This document shows, piece by piece, positions 34,417 to 47,398 of a stretch of 64,000 nucleotides of DNA. Below the pieces are notes generated by a model. That model ran no database searches and was not told the DNA's origin. It worked only from the letters and a program-made list of their open reading frames with translations. Every line of letters begins with the position of its first letter. The stretch's first letter is position 1. The position numbers and the translations under genes were made by a program. The DNA is taken from the NCBI RefSeq assembly GCF_036785885.1, contig NC_092330.1:3630525-3694524 (forward strand), given 5' to 3'. This DNA comes from Coffea arabica (Eukaryota > Streptophyta > Magnoliopsida > Gentianales > Rubiaceae).

Positions 34417-37400
34417 TGTGGCGACCCCACTTTCCCCTAAGGCGAACTAGAGGGTTGGCGGGCCGTCTGCCTAACTCTCGCCAGGACTCACGCAAGCAAG
34501 CTAGCAAAAATCCTTCCGAAGTATAACCTAATCTATTACAACATCGATTCTCCCAAAATAGATCAATTTCTAAAATCACATTAACTTCAGAGATAACAGT
34601 ACTATAAGATAGCCAAACGTCGAATCTTAAAATAGCTTCCCGATTACAACCCCAGAAACAAGACATACAATTCAAATACGTTCGTACAAGCCACATACAA
34701 ACCCAGGGTTTACACCTTTCCAGCTTCAAGTGGCAACCCGAAACAAAAGCTACATTGTTTAATTCAAACTACATGCTTAAAGTACAAGTAGATCTCAAGT
34801 CTTCCTCAGTTGTCAGAACCTGTAAAAGAAAACCACAACGTGGGATGAGCTACACAGCCCAGTGAGGTTCCAAGACGCTCTAACAGTTCAAATATGTCAA
34901 GTAAGTTGTGCATATCATATGCATGATTCGAGGTTACACAATGGCATGTTACTATGAGGTGATAATCATTACACGGGTAATTACTACTTTGAAAACACAT
35001 GTAGAACTAGTACTTTTGGAATGAATGGCCATATAAATATATTTTCATAAATTTTCAGTCAAACAAATAGTGGCTCGTCCGACTAGAAGAACATTACAAG
35101 GATTGCTTCATCTCAGAGGTTAATGCTCATGAGGAGTCTGACCCGAGAATGCCAACTAGGAGAGCAATAATATTATTAATAGTAAAGCAAGCACGAAAGG
35201 ATACGGTGTTCCAGTGGAACTTTGTCGGTCATCGGCACCTTATAACTCCCGGATCCCTACGATTGACTGGTCATCACCTTATCCCTCCAGTGGTAGTACT
35301 CGAGTATATCGAAACGGTTGTCCAGGGTTCCAACCTACCCGATCGAGCCCAGTCCTGGCTCGAGTAGGTCAGTAACCGAGGCAGGGCCCAAGTTCAGCTT
35401 ATAGCTTACAACATGCACAGGGAATCAAGTAATTCGACAAAAGTAAAATTCATCATTTGAATAGGTCGAGTGAGGTAAAGTACACACTCGCCTAACAATG
35501 ATGGACAACTTCATATAACATGTGATTCATGATAATCAAGTAATCAAGTGGACACTTAGCACGTAAGCAATACAAATTGATTTCATGGGAGCATATAATT
35601 CACGGATATCGAATAATCATATAGATTAGAAATCATGTGAGCAAATAGTCAGGTAATCAGGTAGTCATGTGGGTTGGTAAACGGTTCACGGTTAACGGTT
35701 AACGGTTGACGGTTAACGGTTGAGTAATGATGGTTATTTGGCAGGCATTTGCCATATTAATAGGCCATCATTGGCCATTATCCCATTTTTACCATGTGAG
35801 AGTCGAGGAGATTCACTCCAACGACGTTACTACATTTAGATTCACGAGAAAATGTTTCACGCAAGTCACCACTCGAACGGCTAGTGTGATAAAGTACACA
35901 CTGCGCACTTCGATGGATCGGAACTCATTTTCCAAATTGTCACATAACGAGTCACAAGAGCACTTTAACCAAATAAGCATAAAACAAGCAGGCTAAGCAC
36001 GTATTGAGTTTACAAGATCATTTGATAGGGTTAATCATTTAACCAATTCATGTCGATATGCAATGCATATATATATTTCTTAAATAGGCACGAGTATGGT
36101 AAATACTTAACGATCATGAAATGAGCATGTTCTAGACTTACTCAATTACGTATTCTTATATGGAACACTCACCTAGTCCAACAAGCGCAATAGGTCTCAA
36201 ACAAGCATTTTAGGAGTCCGCTCCGAGTTCCTCTTGGAGATCTCCTCGATTGCCTGAGCAAATAATAATTCAAGTACCACTCAATATCGCTACGAATTCT
36301 CTAGTTTTCGATGAAAATTGTACGCTAGTGCAATCTAAGAAATTAACGCGGAGACGAGCCTAAGAATTCGTGTAACTTCGAGGTTCAAAAGTGGAGTTTT
36401 AAAATACAAGACAAATCTGATTTCCATCTCTGGATTGAAATGTAAAACAATCAAATGATATTGACAGAAATGAAGAGTTCGAAACCCCTTAGTTTCCTTT
36501 AAGTTAGAAAATTCCAAATTTAACAAATAATCTTTGAAAAATCATATCTTACTCTCTACAAGCCCAAAATTGAAAAACTTGGTACTATTGGAAACCTCTT
36601 TGAAAGTACTAAAAGTTCCTAGAATACACTTTTCCATGATTCAAAATGGAAGATAGTCAAAAATGACTCAAAGTTACTGTTTTGGTTCATAAGGCAGATT
36701 AAGGTTGGTTTTTGGCCAACTTTGGAATTTCGGCAAAATTCACTTGTTTGGAACTAGCTTTTGAAATTTTCAACTCTAATAGTGTTGTAATCCAAGAGTA
36801 TAACAAAACAAACGGAACGAGAAACGGGGTTTTGAGCACCAAAATACGGTAGCTCAAAGTTACTAAAATTCCCTTGTGAAACATGGGTTTTTCAAACTCG
36901 AGTCATGAACTTTGGTAATTTATTTGACCCATGAAACGGCCTCAGAATAACACCATAATTAGCAGTATAATACTACCGTATAAGGGTTGTTCCTCTACCA
37001 AATTTCATGGAAAAATAACTTCGGAAAGGTGGTCAATCAAACACCTAAAATTTCGCAAATACTAAGACAAAACTGCCTTGACCCTTTTGTTTTTCCATTT
37101 CAGACATTTGGTCAAAGGAAAATTCCTCCAAACCTGGTTCATGGTACATTTGGTAAGTGTTTAGCATCAAAATATTCAGTTAGCAAGTCTTTGCCAAACC
37201 TTGCATCAAATCTGTCTAAAAATCAGGGTTTTCAAGGGCAGAGCAGGTTTCATATTTTGATCACAGATCACTCAAATTAACTCGGAATTTGGCATGGTTT
37301 AAGGCGTTGGAAAATACATTCATAGAGCTATAATTTCATAGAAGAAATTATTTTGAAATTCGGCACACAACTAGCTCGAATTCGAGTCACAAGTTGCAGC

Positions 37401-39959
37401 CTCAGCATTTTGTTCTTGTAAAACAGAGAGACAGAACAGCCGACTTAAAATAGTTGGTTTGGCTCACATACATGGAACCAGAATGTGAATTTTATATCGT
37501 CGGAAAGGTTGGAATGTCTAGTTTCAAATGCCGCTAACGGCACTCGATTTTGACATTGGAGTTCAAAATTATGGCCGAAATACGAAAGCTGGTCAGAGCA
37601 TTTCGGAAATAGTTCCAGATTTACTAGCTTTGTTAAATCGATTTATTTGACCAACCAAACCTCAATATTTTTCAATGAAACTTTGTACACCATATATTCA
37701 ACATATCAACATGATATACAAGTCATGAAACTCTCAAAATTTTGCAAAAAGGGGTGCGATTAAAACAGGGCAAATCTGAACATTTTTGAACGATGCATCT
37801 TTTGGAGTCTAGACTAGCTAGGTATCATTAATCTACCTATTTAAACACTAAACTAGCATTGTATCCATCATCAATCCAAGGGAGGGAGTTCATAGAGCCC
37901 ACCATCAAAATTTTCCGACACGAAATAAAACAAATAACATGTAATTTTGGCAAATAATTCCACCACAATAAATCTGTCATCGGCTAAACAGAATTTCCAG
38001 CAGCTAATTGGTCATAAAACCAACTTTTTACTCGGCTAATACATGATATTAAGTACTCAAATCCGACAAGCAAATACTTGACTAGCTAATCAGATCATCC
38101 AAGTCATTGTGGGAATTCATAGAGCCCACTCACCAAGTTTCCATTAAAACTCAAAAGAGCCACCATCGGCTAAGCTGGGAAAAAAAATTGCAGCAGCTAT
38201 GTTTCAACATTTTTGGTCAATTTATCCAACGGATCAAGTACTTTACAACTGAATATCTTACAAGACTTAAGTCACATATATTTCATGCATTTCTAAACAT
38301 TGTTTGCTAATGAAAAATTCCAGAAACAACTGCAAATTCTGGTTTCACTCCCTTGGCAAGTCACGTAAATTTTCCAGCATTTACTCAGTCATAAACAAAA
38401 TTTTTCTTCGGTTTCAATCCACAATTCAACTTTTCCTCAGATTTTCTTCCATTAAGCTTCACTTAATACTTAAAGCTAACAATCTATATGCAATTCATAA
38501 CAAAATTTTCCCATTTGACAGCAATTACAAATGCAAACAAACATGAAGTCTCTCGGCTATTCCAGAAAATTTCCAGCAGTTAAGTTAGACGCAAATCTGG
38601 ATTTTCTTCAGCTAAAACCTTGTATTAAGTACTCAAAACCAACATGCATGACTAATTAATGGAAATTACTAACAGCTCTGGTTTAAATCAAGTTCGGACA
38701 GCAACTACTATCATCCACAATTCCAGAATTTTCCAACAAGTCTCGGATGAAACATGCATGTAGCAGATTTGGTTTCTTTTTATTTTATTTCTCTTGCTTA
38801 GCCGGTCTGATAATTTCACGCAAAGCTTAATCTTCTGATTTTAATTAGTCAAGCACCTACCCAAGTGAAAGTCAACCATTTTCCAGCAAATTTCCAGAAA
38901 CAAGCTGCAATTCCAGCTTCAAACTTTCGACAGCTTTAATTCTTTTCCAAATCAGATTTCTTAAGTCACAAATCCTCCTCTAACCTCACAAGCACCACAT
39001 GCAAGTCCATAGCTGACCTCACTTGCCTATAACCAACTAATTTCAGCTCAGAAGTTACCTCAAATGGAGCTCACACACACGGTTAGCAGCAGAAATAATC
39101 CTCCTCCCTTCGGCAGCCCAGAAAATGCAGACCACTAGCTCTCTCTCTCCCTTGCTCTGGATGGCGGCTGGAATGGAGAAAGTTCAGCCCTCAGTCCCTT
39201 CACCAGCTCACGGTTAGAAGGCAGAATGGATCGCAAGTCCCTCTCTTCCCTCTCTAGCTTACGGACAGAAAGAAAAGAAACAAGAAGCTCGGCTCTCCCT
39301 CACTCTCACTCTCGGCTTGCAGAGTGTAGCTCTCTCTCTCTCTCTCCTGGTCGATGATCACGAGGTGAGGAAGAATGGTGTGGAGTAGTTGTGGTAGAGG
39401 CTGGAATAATGAAGTGATTTGCGGTAGTGGAGGTTGAGTATATGTGTAGAGGGAAAAGATTGCACTTCAGCAGAAACGGAAATGTGGTTTGAGATGTGAA
39501 ATAGAAAGAATGGTAATATGGTGCCGCGGTTTTAGGAGCAGAGGTTTCGTGTATTAGAATCGATTGCGTATAGAATTGGTGATAGTTGCGGTAATTGAAC
39601 TTGCGGTCAGAGGGATTGTTTGGTTTGCATGGAATGGTAAGGTATTTTTGTCTTTTCACTCTGCTCCCTAATCTCAACTTAATTTCTCACTTCCACCTTA
39701 ATTCTAAAAATTATCCCCAAGTGTGATTTGAACGCCTAATTATACCCTAATATACCTAAACCATTTTCATCGAATAAATATCGATTAAGCTTGAATATTA
39801 AGGTTCCTAGAAATTCTTATATTATTTTTCACGTAAACCTATTTTTACGTACTTAATTGCGAACAATTAAAAGTAATACTAAAAAAAATTATCCAAGAAT
39901 AAAAGAAATGCAAATGAAATATACACTAGTTTATATATCCATTTTTCAGGGTTCTCACA
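34417..39959. mobile_element. giant solo-LTR-like insertion (5543 bp)
   Basis: It begins TGTGGCGACCCCACTTTCCC and ends GGGTTCTCACA, flanked by a perfect 5-bp duplication CCTGT (34412-34416 and 39960-39964). Removing it rejoins the hAT transposase frame (VITG then H), which confirms the borders. No gag or pol domain, primer site or internal LTR pair is visible. TG...CA ends with a 5-bp TSD suggest a single very long LTR, as in some Tat/Ogre-like Gypsy families, or a non-coding LARD-like element. It includes a short ACGGTTA array (35680-35723) and CT-rich tracts near 39331. Confidence 0.75.
35680..35723. repeat. short ACGGTTA tandem array
   Basis: About six copies of a 7-bp unit close to ACGGTTA occur in a row inside the giant solo-LTR-like insertion. 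The unit is not the plant telomere unit. Confidence 0.7.
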
Positions 39960-41112
39960 CCTGTGATCACCATATACTCGATCTTCTGGTTCTTGGACTT
40001 CCACAAATCAGTGGTTAAACTTATTTTCTCAACATCCTTCAACTGATTTTTCAATATCTTTTTCTCAGCTTCATAAATCTTCACACAATCAGCTCTATAA
40101 GTATTAAGAGTAAATTTTTTCCACTCCGGCATCCCTAGTTTCTGCATGTAGTTGAATCCCTCTTCCTCTACAAAGCTAAATGGGTGTTCATGCATCAACA
40201 CCCTTTTAGCAGCTGCCTCCCTCATCATCTCCATCTCAAACTTCCCAGAATGTAGTGGAGGAATAGGAAATACAGCCGCATCAGCCGGTGGAAAATTGAG
40301 CATTGATTGTTGAGAAGCTTGTGATAATTGTCTTAAATGAATCTTTAACTGTTGCTATGTCTTATCATACTAGAAGTGGTTCCTGTTATAGTCCGGGCTA
40401 ATTTAGTTAGGCAGTGAATACATTCTGCCTTTCTTTTTCCTTTTACTACAACTTCTCGAAAGTCATCCCAAGCTTTAGACTTTTTTGCTCTTTTGCCTTC
40501 TTCAGCCTCCTTTGTACCTAGCTGCCCACTTTCTCCATCTCCATCTTCTCTACTTTCAGCTTGTTGGTCATCGTTAGCCTCTTGATTTATTGTTTCATTA
40601 CCTTCCTCACTAATATTGTGTGAGTTTTGAGGATCGGCTTCCATTCTTACCAAATCTTGTTCTGCACTATTTGCATTAGAGGAATCTTTCCCTGACAAGA
40701 CTCGATTCGAATAAGATTCAAGTGGGGTTATGGGCTGACCTGAAAATTATAACAAAGAAATTTTAGCTGATTTTTGAATCAAAAGCTGCACTTGGATGAG
40801 AAAAAAGAGCGAATTCTAACTAGTACAGCGAATTCCATAACGAGTTCATCCCAGTAGTTGAACATTTTTAACTAATACGGTGAATTCCTATAATACAAGG
40901 AAAATTACTAATGAAGATAAAAAAGGTTATACGTAACAAACTTGAAAATAATCAAGAGGGTTAAAAAAGAACTATAGCAGGCATTGCACCAGTCATAGAT
41001 CATTTTAAGTTGGTTGCTTTTCTTTTTCTTCCAAGAGTTAATAAAGATTGAGAATAAAAAATAGAACGAACTAAAACTAACTTCAATGACAAAGGAGGAG
41101 ATAGATATAAAT

Positions 41113-41199
41113 TAGTGCTTTTATCTTTTAGTTAAAGGAGGAGATAGATGTTAATTGAGAATTTCATGGTTTAGTGCCTTTTCTGTATATTTAATTTCA
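41113..41199. repeat. 85-bp direct repeat, copy 1
   Basis: It is nearly identical to 41828-41914 (tagtgcttttatctttta... to ...ttctgtatatttaattt). Both lie in the non-coding part of the hAT, upstream of its transposase. Confidence 0.75.
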
Positions 41200-41827
41200 T
41201 AGTTGAAAGGACAACTGAATTAAAACTCACATGCTTGATTTTGAGATGAATTAAAAGTCTTCAGCTTGATATAACCAGAGATTAAAAGCTAATTGAATGA
41301 TTTTTCCTTTTATATCAGTTAATAGAAGCCTTTTAATAGAGAATACATTTCTTGAAGAAATTTATTAACGCAAGAACTGATGGAAGTATGAAGTAAAAAT
41401 TGGTTATGGAATCTGAACTCTCACTTTAATAAGATGATGAATGAAAAATGTCATTTCCAGAGTTATCAAAAAATTAGCTAAGGTGCATGGAAGAGAGATT
41501 AGCAGTAGAAAGGCTGGCTGCTGCAGGGAGGTCAGAAGAGTCACAAAGAGCTGCAGCTGAGAATGTCTAAAAATGTCTAATAATGCAAATATTAAAAATT
41601 CAAGTTTACCGAAATCTCTAGACACATTATAAGCTATGTGAAAGCAGTTGGATACTGAACACCAGTTTTGCTTTGTTTTTATTCTGATATACATCGTATC
41701 AACTAGCTCCATTTTTTGTTTTGTTTTGCACACTACTGTCTTTACCACAGCTTAGAGAAATGAGTATTTAGTTTTTTGGAGGCAGTCTTTAATTGTCCTT
41801 TAGAACTAGATGGTAGATTTATTTAAA

Positions 41828-41914
41828 ACTAGTGCTTTTATCTTTTAGTTAAAGGAGGAGATAGATATTAATTGAGAATTTCATGGTTTAGTGCATTTTC
41901 TGTATATTTAATTT
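41828..41914. repeat. 85-bp direct repeat, copy 2
   Basis: This is the second copy of the repeat at 41113, with only a few substitutions, about 715 bp away. No gene is seen in the surrounding 40700-43370 region. Confidence 0.75.
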
Positions 41915-43543
41915 TCAACATTAATCAAGTGCTATTCCTGAAATCAAAGCTCTTTCAAGTACTTCTTGTAGAATTCTTCTGCTTGCAAACAGACTCACTG
42001 CCTAGTAGTTGAAAGGATGTCTACTTAACATGACTAGTGCTAAATGTAGTAAAGTGGCAAATTTTGCAAGTTCTAGCTAATAGTCTGCTGAATAACTTGC
42101 TTTTCCTGTTTGGGGTAGATACCTTGTCATCTTGTTTTCAACTTTCATACTGCATGTTATATTGACTGATACTCACGTGAAGAGGTCCTAAATTGCATCA
42201 GGTTCATGTGGAGGCTGAAAGAAAGGCAATGCAATTGCCAGGGAATACAAGCATGTTGCATGGTCTTCCTTTTCATGATAAAATCACATACAAAGTTGCA
42301 AACAAGGTATATTCTGGCCAGTGAATATATATACTCAAGCTGGTAATTTACTTAAATAATTTCAATTTAGATGTTTAAGAGTATTGAAATGTAACTTGGG
42401 CGTGTTGTTTGACCAAGTAGACCGTTTATTAACCAGATTTTTTTTAAAATCATTTGACATGCATAGGAAACACGCTGTAGTTGTGTTGCTTCTCTGATAA
42501 CTCCAGTAAAACTCAGACAAAACCAAAGTTGAAGGAAATGACACATTCAACCCCAAACATATTAATAAATCAATGAATACAAATGATCTTATTTAAAAAA
42601 TATATATATAGTACCATAAAACTTCATATATCTTTCAACATCAGATGAATCACTTTAGCAGCAATCTATACGCATTTTTGTGTCTTAGTGAAGAATTGCA
42701 GCCATTCTCGGGATGGCACTAATTTTCGTTCTAGTACTAGGAAAATGAGCCTTTGTTCTTGTGAAGTAGTATTATGAAATACAGAAGGGAAGAGAAGAAC
42801 TCAACCATTAGATTGTCATCTACCATTCTAGGAGTGCTAATTAAATATGCAAACGAAAAAGAAAAAGAAAGGGTAGTTACTTAAGGATAACATCTTACCT
42901 GCTGCACAACTGCACCTGCTTCAAGGTCCAAGCTTCCGCTCGCTGCACGGCTGCACCGACTGCACAATCCAAATGGGTTTGATTTGACAACAAATGGGTG
43001 GAGTTAGCAACAGCGAAATGAAACGGCTGGACGCTGGACTGCTGGAGTTAGCAACCCAAATGGGTTTGATTTGAAATTGGAATTAGGGATTGAGGTGAGG
43101 AATGGGGATTAAGGAATAGGGAATTAGGGACGGAGCCACTGAGGTGAGGAAGAAGAAAGAAGACGGCGGAGGCGGACAAGATTGAATTGAAGCTCCTTGA
43201 CCTAATTAGAGTTTGATATGTGAATTTATTTTTTGTTTAAGAATTATCTGGAAAGACAAGAATACCCCTATTATATTTTGAATTTTAATAGGTAAAACAT
43301 GTAATTAAGCTTACAACTATATATATCTAAGTAATTTTATAAATATAAAATTATATATATTTAAATATACCTTAAGCTCGAAAAGCTCGCTAGCTTATCG
43401 AGCATAGCATTTTTAGGCTCGAATTCGATTTGTTGAAATATTCGAATAGTTCGAGCTCGACTCGAGCTCGATTTTATTGAACTCGAGCCGATCTTTTCAT
43501 CGAGCTGCTCGCGAATACAGTCGTTGACACCCCTACTCCTAGG

Positions 43544-45698
43544 TATCAAAATTAACAGAACATGATGAAAATGAAAACAAACATCAAATTTGTATTAACA
43601 CTAAACATGAGATTCAAATATAAGAAATAAAGAGTTGATGAGATTAAACCCTTGTCACTTGTGAGCATCAATTTCTTTGTCTTCAATCCTCAATCTTCAA
43701 TTAGTCTAGCTAGTACAAGAATGGATGAAAACTATACTAAACTAATGAATTAAGAAATTCCAGTGAAATGCTATATTTTTTCTAGGTTCCAAAGTTGTTA
43801 AAATGAGTCATGAACTCCCCCGTTTATAGAGTAGATGAAAGCATTAGCTTCTTGGTCAAATGAGACAGGATGTCAAATTGTACAGTTGTCATGTCATCAA
43901 CCATTAGTTGCTCCTTGAGATTCTTCAAAATTGATTCTGATGAGGTTTTTACTTAATTTCAAATTTTAAAAAGCTAAATATCTCATTTTCAACAAATATA
44001 CAAATTGTTTATCGAGTACAGGGGATATTAGATGTCAATCCTATAAAAAGGATTATCAACTATCAGTGGTTTTCAAAGTCGTTTATTATTTAGATGATCA
44101 CAAATAGAGCAAATAAATCTAAGCTATTACATGAAACAAAAGTACTAAAAGCGACAAGAAAATGTGCCTATAATTCTGAAATTCCTATCTACTCATACAA
44201 ATAAAATTACTTGTTAAATGAGTTTCTTTTCCTTGACTAGTTATGCCATAATTTCAAAATATATGTCATGCTTTTACCAATGTATCAACCATACCTATAA
44301 TTACTTCACACCTACTAACGTGATATGAAACAAGTTATAGAATCATTAAATTCTATGAAATTATATGGAATAATCACAATTAATGGTACCAAATTAATCA
44401 TGATTGTAAAACAAAAGTTTTAAATAACTTGCTCAAGAAATAAGTTCAAATAGGCATAAAAAACTCAATTAACAATCATAGAAAATTCATCGATCCCCTA
44501 GGTATAAAAACTAGTTAAACATAAAGTAAAGGAAAACAAGAACCAAGCTTGTATTATATCAAAACAATCAATACAAGAAATAAATTGATAGAAAAGATGT
44601 CACTCTTGTCACTTAAGTTCTAAACTTCTCTATCTTCATCCTCAATCTCCTCCCTTGTTTAGATAGATACAAAAATAGGATACCTACACTAATCTACACT
44701 ACTAAACTAAAGAACTAAGGAAAACTAGTAAAACTACATTTTTGTAGTAGTTTCTCTAGACTCCAAAGTTACCAAAATAAGCTCAGAAGAGGCCTATTTA
44801 CAGAATATTAAAGTTTCAAGCAATTATGTTTTAAGTTGTGCAAATTATTTCTTAGAATTGCCAAAAGTTAATTCTTGAAGTCTCCATGATTTTTTGGGCA
44901 ACTTCCATCAAAATTTGATCAGAAAAATGGTCCAAAAAGTTATGTGAACAAGTTGCAAGTTGCATTGTTGAAATATGAAGACAAGGGGTGGAAAATGGTT
45001 GGGTAGTCACATATTTGACTAGCATGTTGCCCTCCCCATCGGGTTTGCACTTTTCTGATGATTCTAGAAATTACTCTATTTTTACATGAATTTTAGCTGC
45101 AAATTTCTCAATGATGGAAGTTAAACTAACTCTTTCACAAAACATGAAAGTTGTAATGCTTTGAGTTACCTTTCCAATGCATCAAGAATCATATCATTTG
45201 AATGTTCGTAAGCTACTAAATGACTAAAATACCCTCAATAAGTCAAAACCTTGCTTCAAAGTATAGCAACAAAAATGCAAGACTGTATTTCAGCTTTTTG
45301 GTCATGAAAACATATGAACTAAACTTACAAAATGTAACTCTAGATCTTATATTTAACATGGTTCAAGAATCATTTCAATCCAATGCTTGTAAGTCAAGTT
45401 ATAACTGAACTACCAGAATGTATCAAGGTAGTCAAACTTTTCTTCTTTTGAACTTGCTTACATTTCACACTTTTGTTTACTTGAAATCACTTCAAATCAT
45501 CACGAATCATCCAAATATCTTCTCACTTTACTTCAATTGATGATTGAATCATTAAAATTTATAAAAAATATAAAGTTTAAATTACTTAAAACCATAGAAA
45601 TGCAATTTTTCATATTTAAACCACAAAATGCAAAATTCACTAGAAACCTAGTTAAGTAGCTATCAAAATGACTAAAACATATAAAAATAAAATAATAA
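43544..45698. repeat. repeat unit A (right part) and unit B
   Basis: Unit A continues from 31834 across the hAT to about 43990. A second, diverged unit B starts near 44003 and runs at least to about 44990. Shared landmarks include ctaggtat, a cacttgtcac...caatct block and ctccaaagtt. There is no coding domain. A further stretch resembling 44880-44970 appears at 47060-47150. Confidence 0.55.
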
Positions 45699-47008
45699 TG
45701 ATAGCGTGCAAAATTACTATTCATTTATGATTATTTTCCCTTGATTGTAGCCAAATATTGTTTTAATTGATGGATTCTATTTATATTTGGCCTTTGGTGC
45801 TTATTATAGGGAGGTGGAGCCAAAAAAGGAATAAAATGGATATTTTTCATTAAATTGCTGCCAAGACAAGATGATTTGGGATTCGCGCGTAGAAGTTTCC
45901 AAATCCGAGTCGAAGTCCAAGCGAGCACGGAGTTGAAGATTGAGAGAATTTCTTCAAATAGTTATTTTAATTTTTTAGGAAACAATTCACATTATCTTCG
46001 GAAGTTTTTCCTTTTCAATTAGCACATAGAATTGTTTTGAACTAGAATTTAGGAGGAGAAAAGTCCGGCTCCCGTTTGACTAGTACTTCGTAGGGCAGAA
46101 ACAATGAGAGAAGAGGGCGGCTGCTTGATTTTTCTCTAGTCTTTAGTTTTCTTTAGTTTTTCTTTTATCAAAGACTTATGCGGCTGGCTTTGGAAAAATC
46201 TTGCAAATTGCTTCAATTGGCCATGCGTAACTAAGTTCTTTTTTCTAGTCAAGGGTTAACTTGAAGATGTGGTTCCAAATATTTGTGAGATCAAATTAGT
46301 TTTATTCATTTCTTTTATTCATTGGTATTCGTACGTTTTTTTTGTTTAACTTTTTATGATTGTTTTGTTATTTGAATGTCAAGAGATCGATATTCGAATT
46401 AACCTAATAATCTACTGCCAAATTAATCGGTTAAATTCGTAATTATTGGATTGCTTAATACCAGTGGTGACTAGCGTGATTGGTTCCATATTAGAGAAAC
46501 GTATGATCTAATTGAAACAAACCCTCGTAGCATGTTTATTGGTTAGGGTTAGACTTTTCAAATTCTTAATGTAATCGAGAAATTAAATCCTGCGGTCGTA
46601 CCTAAGATTATTTTTTGGTTAGGGAAATAATTAGCGATCGTACCTTGGCTATCGAAAAATTAAGGTAAAGTTGGTTGTTTATTGCGTGTATAACCATTAT
46701 AACCAATCTATTAATAAGTAACTGAATAATCATTGCATTGATGATCAGTTGAATGGATCGTGTATGAAAAGTTGCACATTTCACTAGAGTCGTATCTACT
46801 ATTGATTAATTTCTATTTATTTTCGTTAGTTATTTTATTAGTTGGTTAATTAGTTACTTTTATATTTTCTAAAATTTCCCCTATTTAGGACTCTAGAAGA
46901 AACGAATTATCCCCAATCCCTATGGATTCGACCCTACTCACTGCTATATACAAAAATTATATTTTTCTTGAGTAGATATTTATTATTGTACAATCTCGAC
47001 ACCTGTCA
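45699..47008 (+). mobile_element. solo-LTR-like element, copy 2 (TGATAG...CTGTCA)
   Basis: A 1310-bp non-coding element flanked by a perfect 5-bp duplication AATAA (45694-45698 and 47009-47013). It is homologous to 7021-8090 in the opposite orientation, and the ends TGATAG/CTGTCA match. It is about 240 bp longer than copy 1, so one copy has an insertion or deletion. Confidence 0.75.
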
Positions 47009-47189
47009 AATAAAACACACTAAAATCATGCAAGATAAATACTTCTCTGATTCTACAAGCCTTCATGATTTCTTACGCAATTTCCACCAAAATTTGATTA
47101 CAGTAAACATTTAAAAAGCTGTGTGAAAAGTGTAAGTTGCAAAACTGACTCGGTGATCCGCGAGCGTACCTAACGGATCGCCTCTCATG

Positions 47190-47359
47190 CAGTGTTTTGA
47201 AAACCGGACCGGACCGGCCGGTTCAACCGGTTGGATCGCGAACCGGCCATGGCTCCGGTCCGATTCTATGCTATAGTTGACCAGGTTAGAAAACCGGTCA
47301 AAAACCGGTTAAACCGTGAAAACTGCCGGACCGGATTGAACCGGCGGTTTTCGGTTTTC

Positions 47360-47398
<39 letters not shown>

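Larger units (their letters stand above)
32964..40698 (-). pseudogene. hAT transposase, split by an LTR insertion
   Basis: On the minus strand, in order: an acidic N-terminus and BED-type zinc finger at 40698-40345 (KAWDDFREVVV, CIHC, IRH); a segment at 40303-39950 ending TTDLWKSKNQKIEYMVITG; then, after the insertion, resumption at about 34411, with SVDNASANDVAVRLLKD, VRCCAHVLNLMVQDGLGEI and CRTRWNSTFEMLN of the RNase H-like core. The hAT dimerisation domain follows near 33300-33080 ([39 protein letters not shown]). Stops near 40340, 34405, 34340 and 33890, plus frame changes, show it is inactive. Confidence 0.85.
31843..43535 (-). mobile_element. hAT element with autonomous-type transposase remnant
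   Basis: Perfect 15-bp terminal inverted repeats (TAGGGGTGTCAACGA) flanked by ctcccagg (31835-31842) and ctcctagg (43536-43543), an 8-bp hAT target duplication with one mismatch. Both ends carry dense subterminal gagctcga motifs (31860-32110 and 43370-43510), probable transposase-binding arrays. The transposase gene is on the minus strand. Without the 5543-bp LTR-type insertion and its TSD the element is about 6.1 kb. Confidence 0.9.

Noticed and set aside
35680..35723. telomere-like array
   Set aside because: The unit ACGGTTA differs from the plant telomere TTTAGGG, and the array is very short.
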